Shown here in pieces: positions 27,093 to 37,028 of a stretch of DNA of 64,000 bases. Location of the stretch: assembly GCF_000832065.1 (NCBI RefSeq), contig NZ_JXQM01000006.1, positions 61,783 through 125,782 of the forward strand, written 5' to 3'. The notes beneath the pieces were generated by a model. It had not been told where the DNA came from, did not search any database, and saw only the letters and a list, made by a program, of their open reading frames with translations. The DNA is from Nitrosospira sp. NpAV. Lineage in GTDB: Bacteria > Pseudomonadota > Gammaproteobacteria > Burkholderiales > Nitrosomonadaceae. The number at the start of each line of letters is the position of its first letter. Position 1 is the stretch's first letter. Made by a program: the position numbers and the translations under genes.

Positions 27093-27722
27093 TCAGGCTC
27101 GGGGAAATATCTTTATTCCAGATTCTTCCAGCAGTTGCGCTGTCTCGAACAGCGGCAGCCCCATTACGCCACTATAACTGCCAGAGATTTCCGCTATAAA
27201 AACTGCCGCTATTCCTTGAATCGCGTAGCTGCCCGCTTTGTCATGCGCTTCGTCGCTGGCAAGGTAGAGCTGGATTTCGCGCTCGCTGATATGGCGGAAT
27301 CGCACCGTGGAAGCAGAAGTACGTATATGTACTCCATTTTGCGCAGCCACCGCGACAGTGGTCAATACCTGGTGTGTCTGGCCAGAAAGAATGCGCAGCA
27401 TTTCTTGGGCATGGGCATTACTCTCCGGCTTGCCAAAAACATGCTCCTTCAGTACCACTATCGTGTCTGCAGCGAGCACAGGGAATTGTGGGAGCTTACG
27501 TTGCATAAGCTGCATCCACCCCGTCCCGGCTTTTGTCCGCGCAATACGGGAAGTATAAACTTCCGGTGCTTCATCCGGCTTTGAAGTTTCATCGACATCC
27601 GCTAAGCGAGGTTTTGCCTCTCGCAGTAATAGCGTTGCGAAATCTACTCCAATCTGTTTCAGCAGTTCCCGCCGGCGTGGGCTGCGGGAAGCCAGATAAA
27701 TACGATTCTCCGGTAGAGCCAT
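27093..27722 (-). CDS. maf: Maf family nucleoside triphosphate pyrophosphatase
   Basis: A 209-residue Maf/HAM1-type pyrophosphatase. The N-terminal signature IYLASRSPRRRELLKQIGVDF carries the SxSPRR nucleotide-binding motif. Later motifs are FPVLAADTIVVL and GKPESNAHAQEMLRILSGQTHQV, and the C-terminal part has GSYAIQGIAAVFIAEISGSYSGVMGLPL. Such enzymes hydrolyse dTTP/UTP or modified nucleotides and affect septum formation. It lies between rng and rlmH, as in many beta- and gammaproteobacteria. Confidence 0.94.
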   Translation of the reverse strand: MALPENRIYLASRSPRRRELLKQIGVDFATLLLREAKPRLADVDETSKPDEAPEVYTSRIARTKAGTGWMQLMQRKLPQFPVLAADTIVVLKEHVFGKPESNAHAQEMLRILSGQTHQVLTTVAVAAQNGVHIRTSASTVRFRHISEREIQLYLASDEAHDKAGSYAIQGIAAVFIAEISGSYSGVMGLPLFETAQLLEESGIKIFPRA

Positions 27723-27774
27723 ATTTTCCTGTGAAATATCTATTCAAAACTAAACGTTTAATATCTGAGCGTTG

Positions 27775-28242
27775 CTACACTCGATGATAAGGATGCCCCT
27801 TGATAAAGGAGACCGCGCGATACAATTGTTCCGCCAGCAATACGCGCGCCAAACCATGCGGCAACGTCATTGCGGATAACGCCAAAACGTCATCCGCAGA
27901 ATTCTTGATGCGGGCGTCCAACCCGTCCGCTCCGCCCACGATAAAGGCAATATCATTACCGTTTCTCATCCATTCCGTAATGGAATCAGCCAGCTTGACA
28001 GTGGTCAATTGCCTACCATGCTCATCCAGCGCCACCATTCGGCACCTGGGCGGTAGTGCCGCCAGGATTCGGACGGCCTCGGCGGCCAGCAGCTGTTCCA
28101 CCTTCTTGCCACTACGTTCTTCCGGCTTGATTTCCAGCAATTCAACGGTAGCCTCGTGCGGCATGCGCCTGGTGTATTCTTCAAAACCAGCCGCAATCCA
28201 TCGCGGCATTTTGTGACCCACCGCACAAACTAGAAATTTCAT
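27775..28242 (-). CDS. rlmH: 23S rRNA pseudouridine-1915 N3-methyltransferase RlmH
   Basis: A 155-residue SPOUT methyltransferase of exactly the E. coli length. It acts on pseudouridine 1915 in helix 69 of 23S rRNA in assembled 70S ribosomes. Diagnostic segments are [30 protein letters not shown] (AdoMet-binding knot) and the C-terminal [29 protein letters not shown]. The gene follows rsfS by 6 bp; both act on the large ribosomal subunit. Confidence 0.97.
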   Translation of the reverse strand: MKFLVCAVGHKMPRWIAAGFEEYTRRMPHEATVELLEIKPEERSGKKVEQLLAAEAVRILAALPPRCRMVALDEHGRQLTTVKLADSITEWMRNGNDIAFIVGGADGLDARIKNSADDVLALSAMTLPHGLARVLLAEQLYRAVSFIKGHPYHRV

Positions 28243-28248
28243 GCGACC

Positions 28249-28737
28249 TCAGACTTGGCTGGCGCGGCCGGACCGGGTGGATTTCTTTTTAATCGGCGAG
28301 GCCGATTTAGCTGCGGCTTTGCGGGGCTTTGCAGTCGATGACTTGACAGCGACAGGCTCAGGAAGGACCTTGTTCTCGCCCGCCCCAGTAGTTGCCTTGT
28401 TTATTCTTTTCTTTTTCGCTTCTGCCCACAGTTCTTCCAGATTGTAATGAGCACGTACGGTAGTCTGCATGATATGTACCAGCACCTCTCCCAGGTCCAC
28501 CAGTACCCATTCCCCGGCTTGCTCGCCTTCCACGCCATAAACCATGCCGCCACCGCCTTTGACTTTCTCCGCGACATTGTTCGCGATAGCCTTGGTGTGA
28601 CGCGTGGAATCCCCACTCGCGATAATCATGCGGTCGAACAAAGTGGTTATCTTGGTCACGTCCAGCACTTCGATATCGTGCGCTTTTAATTCTTCCAGCG
28701 CGGCAACAACCGTTTTTACCAGTTTAGCGGGTGTCAT
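28249..28737 (-). CDS. rsfS: Ribosomal silencing factor RsfS
   Basis: A 162-residue protein. The first 110 or so residues are the RsfS/Iojap domain (KTVVAALEELKAHDIEVLDV, DRMIIASGDSTRHTKAIAN, GEWVLVDLGEVLVHIMQ), which binds uL14 and blocks subunit joining in stationary phase. Residues about 111-162 are an extra tail rich in Lys, Ala, Ser and Pro (KKKRINKATTG, KPRKAAAKSASPIKKK), probably disordered and RNA-binding. Its ATG overlaps the nadD stop by 4 bases (ATGA), indicating translational coupling. Confidence 0.95.
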   Translation of the reverse strand: MTPAKLVKTVVAALEELKAHDIEVLDVTKITTLFDRMIIASGDSTRHTKAIANNVAEKVKGGGGMVYGVEGEQAGEWVLVDLGEVLVHIMQTTVRAHYNLEELWAEAKKKRINKATTGAGENKVLPEPVAVKSSTAKPRKAAAKSASPIKKKSTRSGRASQV

Positions 28738-29405
28738 CCTCCTCCTGAGTACAAGTGATTCGCCGCGATATAATCGAGGACCGCATCGGGCATCAGGTAA
28801 CGTATGCTTTTCCCTGCGGCTATACGCGCACGAATGGAAGTTGCGGAAATATCGAGCAAAGTGGTCGGCGCAATAAAAATTAACCCATTAGGGGTATACC
28901 TGAGGCTGTCCGCGCTGGATACCCAGCGTTGCGCGCACTCCTCTTTCAATTCTGGGGGGAGATTGTAATGACGGGATGCTAGCGCATAACCCGGACGAGT
29001 GGCAATGACGAAATGGCATAACCCGAACAGTTCACGCCAGCTATGCCATTCGGCGAGTTTCATGAATGCGTCCACTCCTATGATGAAGCATAGGATGACG
29101 CATCCCCCCACTTCCTGCTTAAGTTCGCGTAACGACTCCACGCTGTAGCTCACGCCAGGGCGGCGGACTTCACGCTCATCCAGTACGAATCTAGAATTGC
29201 CTCGGATCGCAATACGCACGATCGCCGCACGGTGTCGAAGCGATACAGCAGGAGTATCGCGCAAACTTGGAATACCTGCGGGCACAAAACGCAGTTCGCT
29301 CAGGCCGATCGTCTCGGCAATTTCTTCAGCTACACGCAGGTGACCGTAATGAATGGGATCGAAAGTACCTCCGAAAATACCAACAAGGGGAGATTCAGAT
29401 TTCAT
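28734..29405 (-). CDS. nadD: Nicotinate-nucleotide adenylyltransferase
   Basis: A 223-residue enzyme that makes nicotinic acid adenine dinucleotide from NaMN and ATP, the penultimate step of NAD synthesis. The N-terminal nucleotidyltransferase motif is GIFGGTFDPIHYGHLRVAEE. FIIGVDAFMKLAEWHSW carries the family D-x-F...W segment, and a late DISATSIRARIAAGKSIRYLMPDAV carries the ISxTxIR motif. First of the nadD-rsfS-rlmH-maf-rng series; overlaps rsfS by 4 bp. Confidence 0.96.
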   Translation of the reverse strand: MKSESPLVGIFGGTFDPIHYGHLRVAEEIAETIGLSELRFVPAGIPSLRDTPAVSLRHRAAIVRIAIRGNSRFVLDEREVRRPGVSYSVESLRELKQEVGGCVILCFIIGVDAFMKLAEWHSWRELFGLCHFVIATRPGYALASRHYNLPPELKEECAQRWVSSADSLRYTPNGLIFIAPTTLLDISATSIRARIAAGKSIRYLMPDAVLDYIAANHLYSGGG

Positions 29406-29438
29406 CCTAAACCCGGGGGTCGAACGGAGGAAGTGCGC

Positions 29439-30824
29439 TCATAACAATACCCGGCGCATATCAGCCAACACCTCAACCAGATGGGAGGTGAAACGTGCGG
29501 CGGTCGCACCATCGATTACGCGATGATCATAGGATAGCGATAACGGCAGCATCAAGCGGGGAACAAATTGGCCATCGCGGAAAACAGGTTTTATGCTGGC
29601 ACGGGATACCCCGAGAATCGCCACCTCCGGCGCGTTGATGATGGGGGTGAATGCGGTGCCGCCAATGCCTCCTAGACTGGAGATGGTGAAACTTGCACCC
29701 TGCATTTCAGCAGGCTTCAGCTTACCCTCGCGAGCCAGCATCGCGAGATTGGACATTTCTCTGGCGATGTCGATCACGCCTTTCTGATCGACATCGCGAA
29801 TGACCGGCACCATCAGCCCATTTGGCGTGTCCGCCGCAAAACCAAGGTGGTAATAGTGCTTGATTACAAGATTCATTTCCCCACCGCCGCTATCAAGCGA
29901 ACCGCTATCAAGCGAAGCATTGAATTCAGGAAACTTCTTCAACGCCGCGATGGATGCACGCATCAAGAAGGCGAGTATCGTGACCTTCACACCTTCTTTT
30001 TCCGACGTTTCATTGGACTCCTTGCGCAAAGCTTCCAGTTCCGTAATGTCGGCTTCGTCGAATTGTGTCACATGCGGAATCATTACCCAATTACGGTGCA
30101 GATTCGCTCCGGATATTTTTTTGATACGCGACAGGGGCTTCAGCTCCACCGGGCCGAATTTTGCAAAATTCACTTGCGGCCAAGGCAGCAGATTGAGTTC
30201 TGTGCCGTTGCCACCGCGTGATTTTGATAATTCCGCCTTGACGTAGGCCTGGACATCTTCCCTGAGTATGCGCTGCTTCGGGCCGCTGCCGCTTACCAAC
30301 CCCAGATTCACGCCCAATTCGCGTGCAAATCGCCGCATCGAGGGGCTCGCATGGGCTTTTGCGAAAGCCGCCTCGTCTATCGGTGAAGGTAGATTAGGGA
30401 CAGATTGACGGGTAGGTTGCGCAGAGACCGGTGCCGAGACCGGCCGGGGGGACTCCACCTTTGAATTTGCCAAAGAATCGTCGCGCCGGACAGGGGCGGA
30501 AGGAGACTGCGGCTCGGGAGCCTGCTGCGAAGCCAAGCCTGATGATGGCGCGGCCTGAGAGGTCTTCACCGAATTGTCCGTTTCAGCGACTTGCATCGCT
30601 AAAATGGATGTCCCCTCAGAGACCTTATCACCCACTTTTACAAATACTTCCCCGGCTACCCCCGCAAAAGGGGAAGGCACTTCTATTGTCGCTTTATCCG
30701 ATTCCAGCACGATCAGCGGGTCTTCCACCTTAATCGGGTCACCCGCTTTCACCAGCACTTCTATCACGGGAACGTCTTTAAAGTCGCCGATGTCCGGAAT
30801 CAATACCTGTTTAGTCTCTGCCAC
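29439..30824 (-). CDS. aceF: Pyruvate dehydrogenase E2, dihydrolipoamide acetyltransferase
   Basis: A 461-residue E2 subunit. I prefer the GTG at 30822-30824 as start because AAGGAAAG precedes it and the sequence then begins (V/M)AETKQVLIPDIGDF; the frame is open 21 codons upstream. It has a single lipoyl domain (about 5-80, with lipoyl Lys in LESDKATIEVP), a Pro/Ser/Gln-rich linker, a peripheral-subunit-binding domain (ASPSMRRFARELGVNLGLV), and the catalytic domain with HRVIDGATAARF (active-site His and Asp). E. coli E2 has three lipoyl domains, so this is a short form. The E1 gene aceE is immediately upstream. No lpd (E3) follows; nadD comes next. Confidence 0.95.
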   Translation of the reverse strand: MAETKQVLIPDIGDFKDVPVIEVLVKAGDPIKVEDPLIVLESDKATIEVPSPFAGVAGEVFVKVGDKVSEGTSILAMQVAETDNSVKTSQAAPSSGLASQQAPEPQSPSAPVRRDDSLANSKVESPRPVSAPVSAQPTRQSVPNLPSPIDEAAFAKAHASPSMRRFARELGVNLGLVSGSGPKQRILREDVQAYVKAELSKSRGGNGTELNLLPWPQVNFAKFGPVELKPLSRIKKISGANLHRNWVMIPHVTQFDEADITELEALRKESNETSEKEGVKVTILAFLMRASIAALKKFPEFNASLDSGSLDSGGGEMNLVIKHYYHLGFAADTPNGLMVPVIRDVDQKGVIDIAREMSNLAMLAREGKLKPAEMQGASFTISSLGGIGGTAFTPIINAPEVAILGVSRASIKPVFRDGQFVPRLMLPLSLSYDHRVIDGATAARFTSHLVEVLADMRRVLL

Positions 30825-30945
30825 GCTTCTTTCCTTCGTGTTTACATTAATCCCGATTTGGAAATAAGGACTGGCGGCGCGCACCAATAATAAATCACGG
30901 CCGAGGTACGCACCTCTATGTGCGTGCTTTCACGCATCCGTTCGC

Positions 30946-33615
30946 TCATACCGTCACCGGATTTGGCTTGTCCGGATCAATGCCGAACTTGCTTATCGCT
31001 TGCGCCACCTTTTCCGCAGGAATTTTGCCTTCCTCGGCTAATGCCTGAAGCGCAGCTACGGTGACATAATAGCGATCCACCTCGAAGAACCGGCGCAGTT
31101 TCTCACGTGTATCGGAACGACCAAACCCGTCTGTACCCAACACTTTATAGCGCCCCGGCACAAACTCGCGTATCTGGTCGGCAAATATTTTCATGTAGTC
31201 GGTGGCCGCCACCACGGGTCCCTCACGATCCTTGAAACATGACCCCACGTAGGATAATTTTGCAGGTTCGCCGGGATGCAGCATATTCCAGCGCGTTATG
31301 TCCAACGCTTCACGCCTCAATTCGTTAAAGCTGGTGACACTCCAAATATCGGCGGCAATGCCATATTCTTTCTCCAGTATTCCTGCTGCCGCAATAACTT
31401 CGCGCAAAATGGTGCCGGAACCGAGCAATTGCACCCGCAACCCGGAATACTCTCCCTCTGCTCGATTCCCCGTCCGGAACAGGTACATGCCTTTCAATAT
31501 ACCCTGTTCAGCATTCGCAGGCATTTCCGGATGCGGGTAATTTTCGTTCATTACGGTAATGTAGTAATAAACGTCCTCCTGCGCGTCATACATGCGGCGC
31601 AACCCGTCCTGGATAATAACCGCGAGCTCATACGCAAACGTGGGATCGTAAGATACACAATTGGGAATGGTCGAGGCGGACAGATGGCTATGGCCGTCTT
31701 CATGCTGCAATCCCTCTCCATTCAGCGTCGTGCGTCCGGCCGTGCCTCCCAGCAAAAATCCGCGGCAACGCATATCTCCCGCCGCCCAGGCCAAGTCGCC
31801 GACGCGCTGAAAGCCAAACATGGAATAAAAGATATAGAACGGGATCATCTGCACACCGTGAGTGCTGTAGGCGCTTGCGACGGCCATCCATGACGACATG
31901 GCGCCCGCTTCATTGATGCCTTCCTGCAGAATCTGACCGCTCTTGTCTTCCTTGTAATACATCAGCTGGTCGGCATCTTGCGGCGTGTAGAGCTGTCCCG
32001 TCGACGACCAGATGCCCAATTGCCGGAACATGCCTTCCATGCCGAAAGTGCGTGACTCATCCGCTACGATCGGCACCACATGCTTGCCTATGCTTTTGTC
32101 CTTCACGAGAATGTTAAGGATACGCACAAACGCCATGGTCGTAGAGGATTCCCTCCCCTCGCCACTTGCTTTGAGCAATGTCTCGAATGCGGATAGGGGT
32201 GGTACCGGCAGCGCCTCGGCCTTGCGCTGGCGGCGATGGATGAATCCGCCTAGCGCCTGCCGCCGCTGCCGCATATAGACGAACTCGGGGGAGTCTTTGT
32301 CAAACTTCAGGTACGGTACATCGTCTATCTTGTCATCTGCAATTGGCAGACCGAAACGGTCACGAAATGCTTTCAGGGACGTCGTGCCCATTTTTTTCTG
32401 CTGATGGGTGATGTTCTGCGCTTCGCCTGCTTCACCCATGCCATAACCTTTGATGGTTTTGGCAAGTATCACGGTCGGCTGGCCGGTATGCCTGACCGCG
32501 GCGGCATAAGCGGCATAGACCTTATGTGGATCATGACCCCCACGGTTCAAGCGCCAGATATCGTCGTCCGACATATTGGCGACCATTTCCAGTAGCTCCG
32601 GATATTTACCGAAGAAGTGTTCACGCACGTAACCGCCATCTCTGGACTTGAAAGTCTGGTATTCGCCATCCACGCATTCCATCATGCGTTGCTGCAGCAG
32701 GCCCTTGGTATCCTTGGCTAACAAAGAATCCCAGTAGGAGCCCCAGATTACCTTGATGACGTTCCAGCCGGCACCGCGAAAAGCGGCCTCCAGCTCCTGG
32801 ATAATCTTGCCATTGCCGCGCACCGGGCCATCAAGGCGTTGAAGATTGCAGTTGACGACAAAAATCAGATTGTCCAGATTCTCCCGCGAAGCGAGCGAAA
32901 TCGCGCCGAGGGATTCCGGTTCGTCCATTTCACCGTCGCCCAGAAAAGTCCAGACCTTGCGCCCCTTGGTCTGAACCAGACCACGGCTATCCAGATATTT
33001 CATGAAACGCGCCTGATAGATTGCCATCAATGGCCCCAGTCCCATTGATACCGTCGGAAACTGCCAGAAATCGGGCATCAGCCAAGGATGCGGATAAGAG
33101 GATATCCCCTTCCCGTCAACCTCCTGGCGGAAATTATCAAGCTGTTCCTCCGACAACTCTTCCAGCAGAAAAGCATAGGCATAAAGACCAGGCGAGGAAT
33201 GTCCCTGCGCGAATATCAGGTCACCACCATGATCCGTGGAACGGGCATGCCAAAAGTGATTGTAACCGACGTCATAGAGTGTCGCGGCGGATGCAAAGCT
33301 GGCAATATGGCCGCCAACGTTGGAATTCTTATTAGCGCGCAACACCATTGCCATGGAGTTCCACCGCACGTAGGAACGGATACGGTGCTCCAGCGCATGA
33401 TTACCGGGTGAGCGGTCCTCCTTGCCGGTGGGAATCGTGTTGATATAGGCGGTGGTGGCGCTATAAGGAAGATATGCGCCGGAACGGCGGGCCTTTTCCA
33501 CCAGTCTCTCCAGCAGATAATGTGCCCGCTCCGTCCCCTCGTGTGTGAGTACGGATTCCAGGGCGTCGAGCCATTCCTTCGTTTCAGTTGGATCTATGTC
33601 TGGGATGGGTTCCAT
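30946..33615 (-). CDS. aceE: Pyruvate dehydrogenase E1 component (homodimeric)
   Basis: An 889-residue AceE-type E1, close to E. coli AceE (887). It decarboxylates pyruvate with thiamine diphosphate and passes the acetyl group to E2. The ThDP/Mg-binding motif is LGDGEMDEPESLGAIS...NLIFVVNCNLQRLDGPVRGN. GHIASFASAATLYDVGYNHFW is the usual AceE N-terminal segment, and the C-terminal region has YKVLGTDGFGRSDTREKLRRFFEVD. It starts with MEPIPDIDPTETKEWLDAL. It lies 45 bp after folD and 121 bp before the aceF GTG, so the three are likely co-transcribed. Confidence 0.97.
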   Translation of the reverse strand: MEPIPDIDPTETKEWLDALESVLTHEGTERAHYLLERLVEKARRSGAYLPYSATTAYINTIPTGKEDRSPGNHALEHRIRSYVRWNSMAMVLRANKNSNVGGHIASFASAATLYDVGYNHFWHARSTDHGGDLIFAQGHSSPGLYAYAFLLEELSEEQLDNFRQEVDGKGISSYPHPWLMPDFWQFPTVSMGLGPLMAIYQARFMKYLDSRGLVQTKGRKVWTFLGDGEMDEPESLGAISLASRENLDNLIFVVNCNLQRLDGPVRGNGKIIQELEAAFRGAGWNVIKVIWGSYWDSLLAKDTKGLLQQRMMECVDGEYQTFKSRDGGYVREHFFGKYPELLEMVANMSDDDIWRLNRGGHDPHKVYAAYAAAVRHTGQPTVILAKTIKGYGMGEAGEAQNITHQQKKMGTTSLKAFRDRFGLPIADDKIDDVPYLKFDKDSPEFVYMRQRRQALGGFIHRRQRKAEALPVPPLSAFETLLKASGEGRESSTTMAFVRILNILVKDKSIGKHVVPIVADESRTFGMEGMFRQLGIWSSTGQLYTPQDADQLMYYKEDKSGQILQEGINEAGAMSSWMAVASAYSTHGVQMIPFYIFYSMFGFQRVGDLAWAAGDMRCRGFLLGGTAGRTTLNGEGLQHEDGHSHLSASTIPNCVSYDPTFAYELAVIIQDGLRRMYDAQEDVYYYITVMNENYPHPEMPANAEQGILKGMYLFRTGNRAEGEYSGLRVQLLGSGTILREVIAAAGILEKEYGIAADIWSVTSFNELRREALDITRWNMLHPGEPAKLSYVGSCFKDREGPVVAATDYMKIFADQIREFVPGRYKVLGTDGFGRSDTREKLRRFFEVDRYYVTVAALQALAEEGKIPAEKVAQAISKFGIDPDKPNPVTV

Positions 33616-33660
33616 GTTTCGTCTCGCATATATTGAGGTTTTACCGATCTTACGCTGCGG

Positions 33661-34527
33661 CTAAACCTTTGCCTGAGTGATTTGCGCGCGTTCCGCAGCC
33701 TCTATGGTATTACACAACAACATGGTGATGGTCATTGGCCCTACCCCGCCCGGCACGGGTGTGATGTAACCCGCTTTCTCCTTGACTGTCTCGAAATCCA
33801 CATCACCTGCAAGCTTACCGTCCGGCATGCGATTGATGCCAACATCTATTACCGTCGCGCCGGGCTTCACCATGTCGGCGGTGATCATGCGAGGTTTTCC
33901 GACGGCTACCACCAGAATATCTGCCCGCTTCGTGTGTTCAGCCAGATCAAGCGTCTTCGATGTGCAGATGGTGACGGTTGCACCATGTTGCAATAGCATG
34001 AGTGCCATCGGTTTACCTACGATGTTGCTGCGGCCTACCACTACCGCATGCCTGCCTTCAACCGGAACGCCGCATTTTTCCAGCATTTTCATGACGCCGT
34101 AGGGAGTACAGGGCGGAAAAACCGTATTACCGGTAACCAGTGCGCCGACATTGTAAAGATGGAAGCCGTCCGCGTCTTTTTCCACCGCGATGGATGCAAT
34201 GATCCTGCTGCTCTCAAAATGCCGGGGTAGCGGCAGTTGCACCAGGATACCGTGAATTTGGGGGTTCCCATTCAGTTCCTGAATGCGCTGTATTACCTCA
34301 TCCTGGCTCGCCCCTTCCGGGAACGCATGTATTTCCGAATAAATTCCGGTCTCGCCGCAGGCCTTGGCCTTGTTTCGCACATATATGCTCGAAGCCGGAT
34401 TGTCACCCACAATGACTACAGCCAACCCCGGCTGCACGCCATTTTGCGTCAAGCGCTCGGCGCGAACTTTCCATTCGGCCCGCACTTCTCTGGCTAACGC
34501 ATTGCCATCCATGATCGTGGCACTCAT
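33661..34527 (-). CDS. folD: Methylenetetrahydrofolate dehydrogenase/cyclohydrolase FolD
   Basis: A 288-residue bifunctional enzyme interconverting 5,10-methylene-THF, 5,10-methenyl-THF and 10-formyl-THF. I chose the ATG at 34525-34527 ([15 protein letters not shown]); the frame extends 14 codons further but length matches FolD best here. Signatures are [23 protein letters not shown] (with the catalytic Lys of YVxxK), [10 protein letters not shown] and the NADP-binding [19 protein letters not shown], and a final [15 protein letters not shown]. It lies 45 bp upstream of aceE on the same strand. Confidence 0.97.
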   Translation of the reverse strand: MSATIMDGNALAREVRAEWKVRAERLTQNGVQPGLAVVIVGDNPASSIYVRNKAKACGETGIYSEIHAFPEGASQDEVIQRIQELNGNPQIHGILVQLPLPRHFESSRIIASIAVEKDADGFHLYNVGALVTGNTVFPPCTPYGVMKMLEKCGVPVEGRHAVVVGRSNIVGKPMALMLLQHGATVTICTSKTLDLAEHTKRADILVVAVGKPRMITADMVKPGATVIDVGINRMPDGKLAGDVDFETVKEKAGYITPVPGGVGPMTITMLLCNTIEAAERAQITQAKV

Positions 34528-34715
34528 TATGTGGTCGAATCGACAATATCGCGGGATGTGGACAGGCAATTATACTTTGTCCGGGTGTGGCTTTCACCTT
34601 CCGTGCAGACTTATCGTAAGAATGCGTCCATGAAGACGCTTGCGGGCAACGGCCTGAGCCGAGTGCCCGCCTCGAAAAAATAAAAGCAATTCCGGATGGA
34701 GGGCGCACCCCACGC

Positions 34716-35369
34716 TTATGCCGGAGGTGTAGGCGTGTTTGCTTTTTTGATCTTCATGCGGTAAATCAACAACCCGATCAAGAACGTCGGAAGCACAACC
34801 AGGATAGCTGCCAGGAGTCCCGCCGCCAGCACATCAATGCCCTCGGTTTTTGGAAGGAAAATGGTAACCGCCCAGATGGTTACAAACGCTGCCGACGCAC
34901 CACCGATAAACATGATCTTTTTACCGCGCTCGTAAAAGCGCCAGAACGCCCCGGAAACCCGCACTTCATCCCGATACTCATCAAAGATCTTGGCCAGGCT
35001 ATCGTCATCCGGTACCGCTTCATAACCGGCCGTGATGGCGTGTGTATCGCTGCCGTCTTCCACTCGAGACATATTGTTCAGAAATGCAATCCGCTGTTGA
35101 GCCTGCTTTTTACTCATGCCATCGCTGATAAACATCGATTGAAGTGCGGTAAACGCATAATCGCGGGCATGGGTTGATAAGCTGAGACTCTCAGCCCGGC
35201 GCCACATGACACCCGCCAGGTACAGCTGAATTGTCATTTGCCTGAACTGAGGTGCAAAGTCATATCCCTTGTCCTTGATTTTTTCAAGCTGGGGAGCCAG
35301 CATCTCTCGCGCATATTGTACGCAACTATCAATCCCGGCCGTTTCCGCGTCAGTTTTCGTGTCACTCAT
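34716..35369 (-). CDS. Membrane protein of unknown function
   Basis: A 217-residue protein I do not recognise. The N-terminal 140 residues are soluble, helical and charged (MSDTKTDAETAGIDSCVQYA, MLAPQLEKIKDKGYDFAPQF). Two hydrophobic helices follow, at about 153-170 (IMFIGGASAAFVTIWAVTIF) and 180-204 (VLAAGLLAAILVVLPTFLIGLLIY), and a short basic tail KIKKANTPTPPA. This looks like a cytoplasmic domain anchored by a C-terminal hairpin. It stands alone between folD and the divergent FAD-reductase gene. The coding call rests on codon structure and clear membrane helices; no function can be given. Confidence 0.75.
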   Translation of the reverse strand: MSDTKTDAETAGIDSCVQYAREMLAPQLEKIKDKGYDFAPQFRQMTIQLYLAGVMWRRAESLSLSTHARDYAFTALQSMFISDGMSKKQAQQRIAFLNNMSRVEDGSDTHAITAGYEAVPDDDSLAKIFDEYRDEVRVSGAFWRFYERGKKIMFIGGASAAFVTIWAVTIFLPKTEGIDVLAAGLLAAILVVLPTFLIGLLIYRMKIKKANTPTPPA

Positions 35370-35709
35370 TGTTGTAATTGAGGGGTTATGCCCAGCCCTA
35401 ACTTTGAATTTGTGGAGGAACCCATTATATACTGGCTATACTGTTATAGGGCTCGTTGAGAAAGACTGAGTTCTCTGGTCCAACGATAGTGCCTGACTGC
35501 CCCGGCTCCTTCGCCACAGAAGATACTCATATATTCGCAACAGCATGAATTCACGGTTCTTCTCCGCACTGTTTGCCGGTCCGCTCCAAAAATGTCCCGC
35601 GACAAATGCTTTAATTTTTTCATGGATCAGATACAGGAAAAACTTCGCAATATTATAATTTGGTCAATTTTAAATATGCGCTCGGCGCGCGTCCATAAAG
35701 GGAACCCAC
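35370..35709. other. Intergenic region between divergent membrane-protein and FAD-reductase genes
   Basis: 340 bases without a supported gene, AT-rich near 35610-35680. It must carry divergent promoters; no clear -35/-10 pair could be chosen. The plus-strand gene has a weak AAAGGGAA before its ATG. Confidence 0.5.
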
Positions 35710-36888
35710 ATGAAACATCATAAATACCTTATCGTCGGCGGCGGCATGACTGCCGATTCCGCTGTTCACGGTATCCGCAAAATCGACCAAGAAGGCGCCA
35801 TTGCCATGATTTGCGAGGAGCGTCATCTGCCTTATGACCGCCCACCCCTTTCCAAGTCACTGTGGAAGGACACGCCGTATGAATCCATTTGGCGTAATGC
35901 CCATGGCCTCAATGTCGCAGTACATCTGAGCAAAAAAATTGTGGCCCTCGATCCATCGAAAAAAACCGCGACCGATGATGCCGGTAACGTTTATACCTAT
36001 GAAAAGCTTTTACTTGCGACAGGGGGTTCAGTACGGCGCTTTCCCGATTCCGGCGAAAACATTATCTATTTCAGAACCGCCGACGATTATCGCAAGTTGC
36101 GCGAGTTGAGTGAACGGGGTTCGGATTTTGTAGTGATCGGAGGGGGCTTCATCGGTTCCGAAATCGGCGCGGCGCTTGCCATGAACAACAAACGGGTCAC
36201 GATGATTTTTCCGGAGAGCGGTATCGGCGCGCGCGTTTATCCGCGGCCCCTGGTTGAGTTCATAAATTCCTATTACCGCGAAAAGGGAGTCACCGTACTG
36301 GCATCGGAAACTATCAAATCTGTGCGGATTGCGGGTGACAAGACTATCGTGACGACAGGAAACGGCGCCGAAATTTCCGCGGATGGCGTTGTGGCCGGGC
36401 TGGGCATCCTGCCCAACACCGACCTTGCCATTCAGGCCGGACTCGCGGTGGACAATGGCATCATCGTGGACGAGCAGCTCCGCACGAGCAATCCCGACAT
36501 CTATGCAGCGGGCGATGTGGCGAATTTCCATAGCGCCATCTTGGATAAACGCGTACGCGTGGAACACGAGGATAATGCTAATGTAATGGGAGAGATGGCG
36601 GGCCGAAACATGGCCGGACAGTCGGACACCTATCGTCACCAGCCTTTCTTTTATTCCGACTTGTTTGACCTGGGTTACGAAGCAGTGGGTGAGCTGGATG
36701 CCAGTCTTGATATTATCGAAGACTGGAAGGAGCCCTTCCGCAAAGGCGTGATTTATTATTTACGCGATGAACAGGTGCGCGGAATCCTGCTCTGGAACAC
36801 GTGGGGGCAGGTTGAAGCCGCCACTCAATTGATAGCGGAAAAAGCCACTCACTCCCGCGCGACGCTGGAGGGAAGAATATCGGACTAA
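35710..36888 (+). CDS. FAD-dependent NAD(P)H oxidoreductase (ferredoxin-reductase/AIF-like)
   Basis: A 392-residue pyridine nucleotide-disulfide reductase-fold flavoprotein. The FAD-binding N-terminus is YLIVGGGMTADSAVHGI, followed by LPYDRPPLSKSLW, typical of ferredoxin/rubredoxin reductases and AIF. The NAD(P)-binding motif is FVVIGGGFIGSEIGAALAMN and the second FAD motif is NPDIYAAGDVANF. There is no redox-active CxxC, so it probably passes electrons to a separate ferredoxin or quinone. The partner is not encoded next door; pyrC follows after about 130 bp. Family is clear, substrate unknown. Confidence 0.88.
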   Translation: MKHHKYLIVGGGMTADSAVHGIRKIDQEGAIAMICEERHLPYDRPPLSKSLWKDTPYESIWRNAHGLNVAVHLSKKIVALDPSKKTATDDAGNVYTYEKLLLATGGSVRRFPDSGENIIYFRTADDYRKLRELSERGSDFVVIGGGFIGSEIGAALAMNNKRVTMIFPESGIGARVYPRPLVEFINSYYREKGVTVLASETIKSVRIAGDKTIVTTGNGAEISADGVVAGLGILPNTDLAIQAGLAVDNGIIVDEQLRTSNPDIYAAGDVANFHSAILDKRVRVEHEDNANVMGEMAGRNMAGQSDTYRHQPFFYSDLFDLGYEAVGELDASLDIIEDWKEPFRKGVIYYLRDEQVRGILLWNTWGQVEAATQLIAEKATHSRATLEGRISD

Positions 36889-37028
36889 TCATTGTTTCAG
36901 TTTTCCTATCCCACGTAAGAATCGGACCACATGCCAGACTTGTTATCCCGTTTGTTGCGGGCGCGCAACCACATGGGTCACCCGCTGCAAAATAGGATTT
37001 CAACCCATATAAATAATTGCGCCCTATC

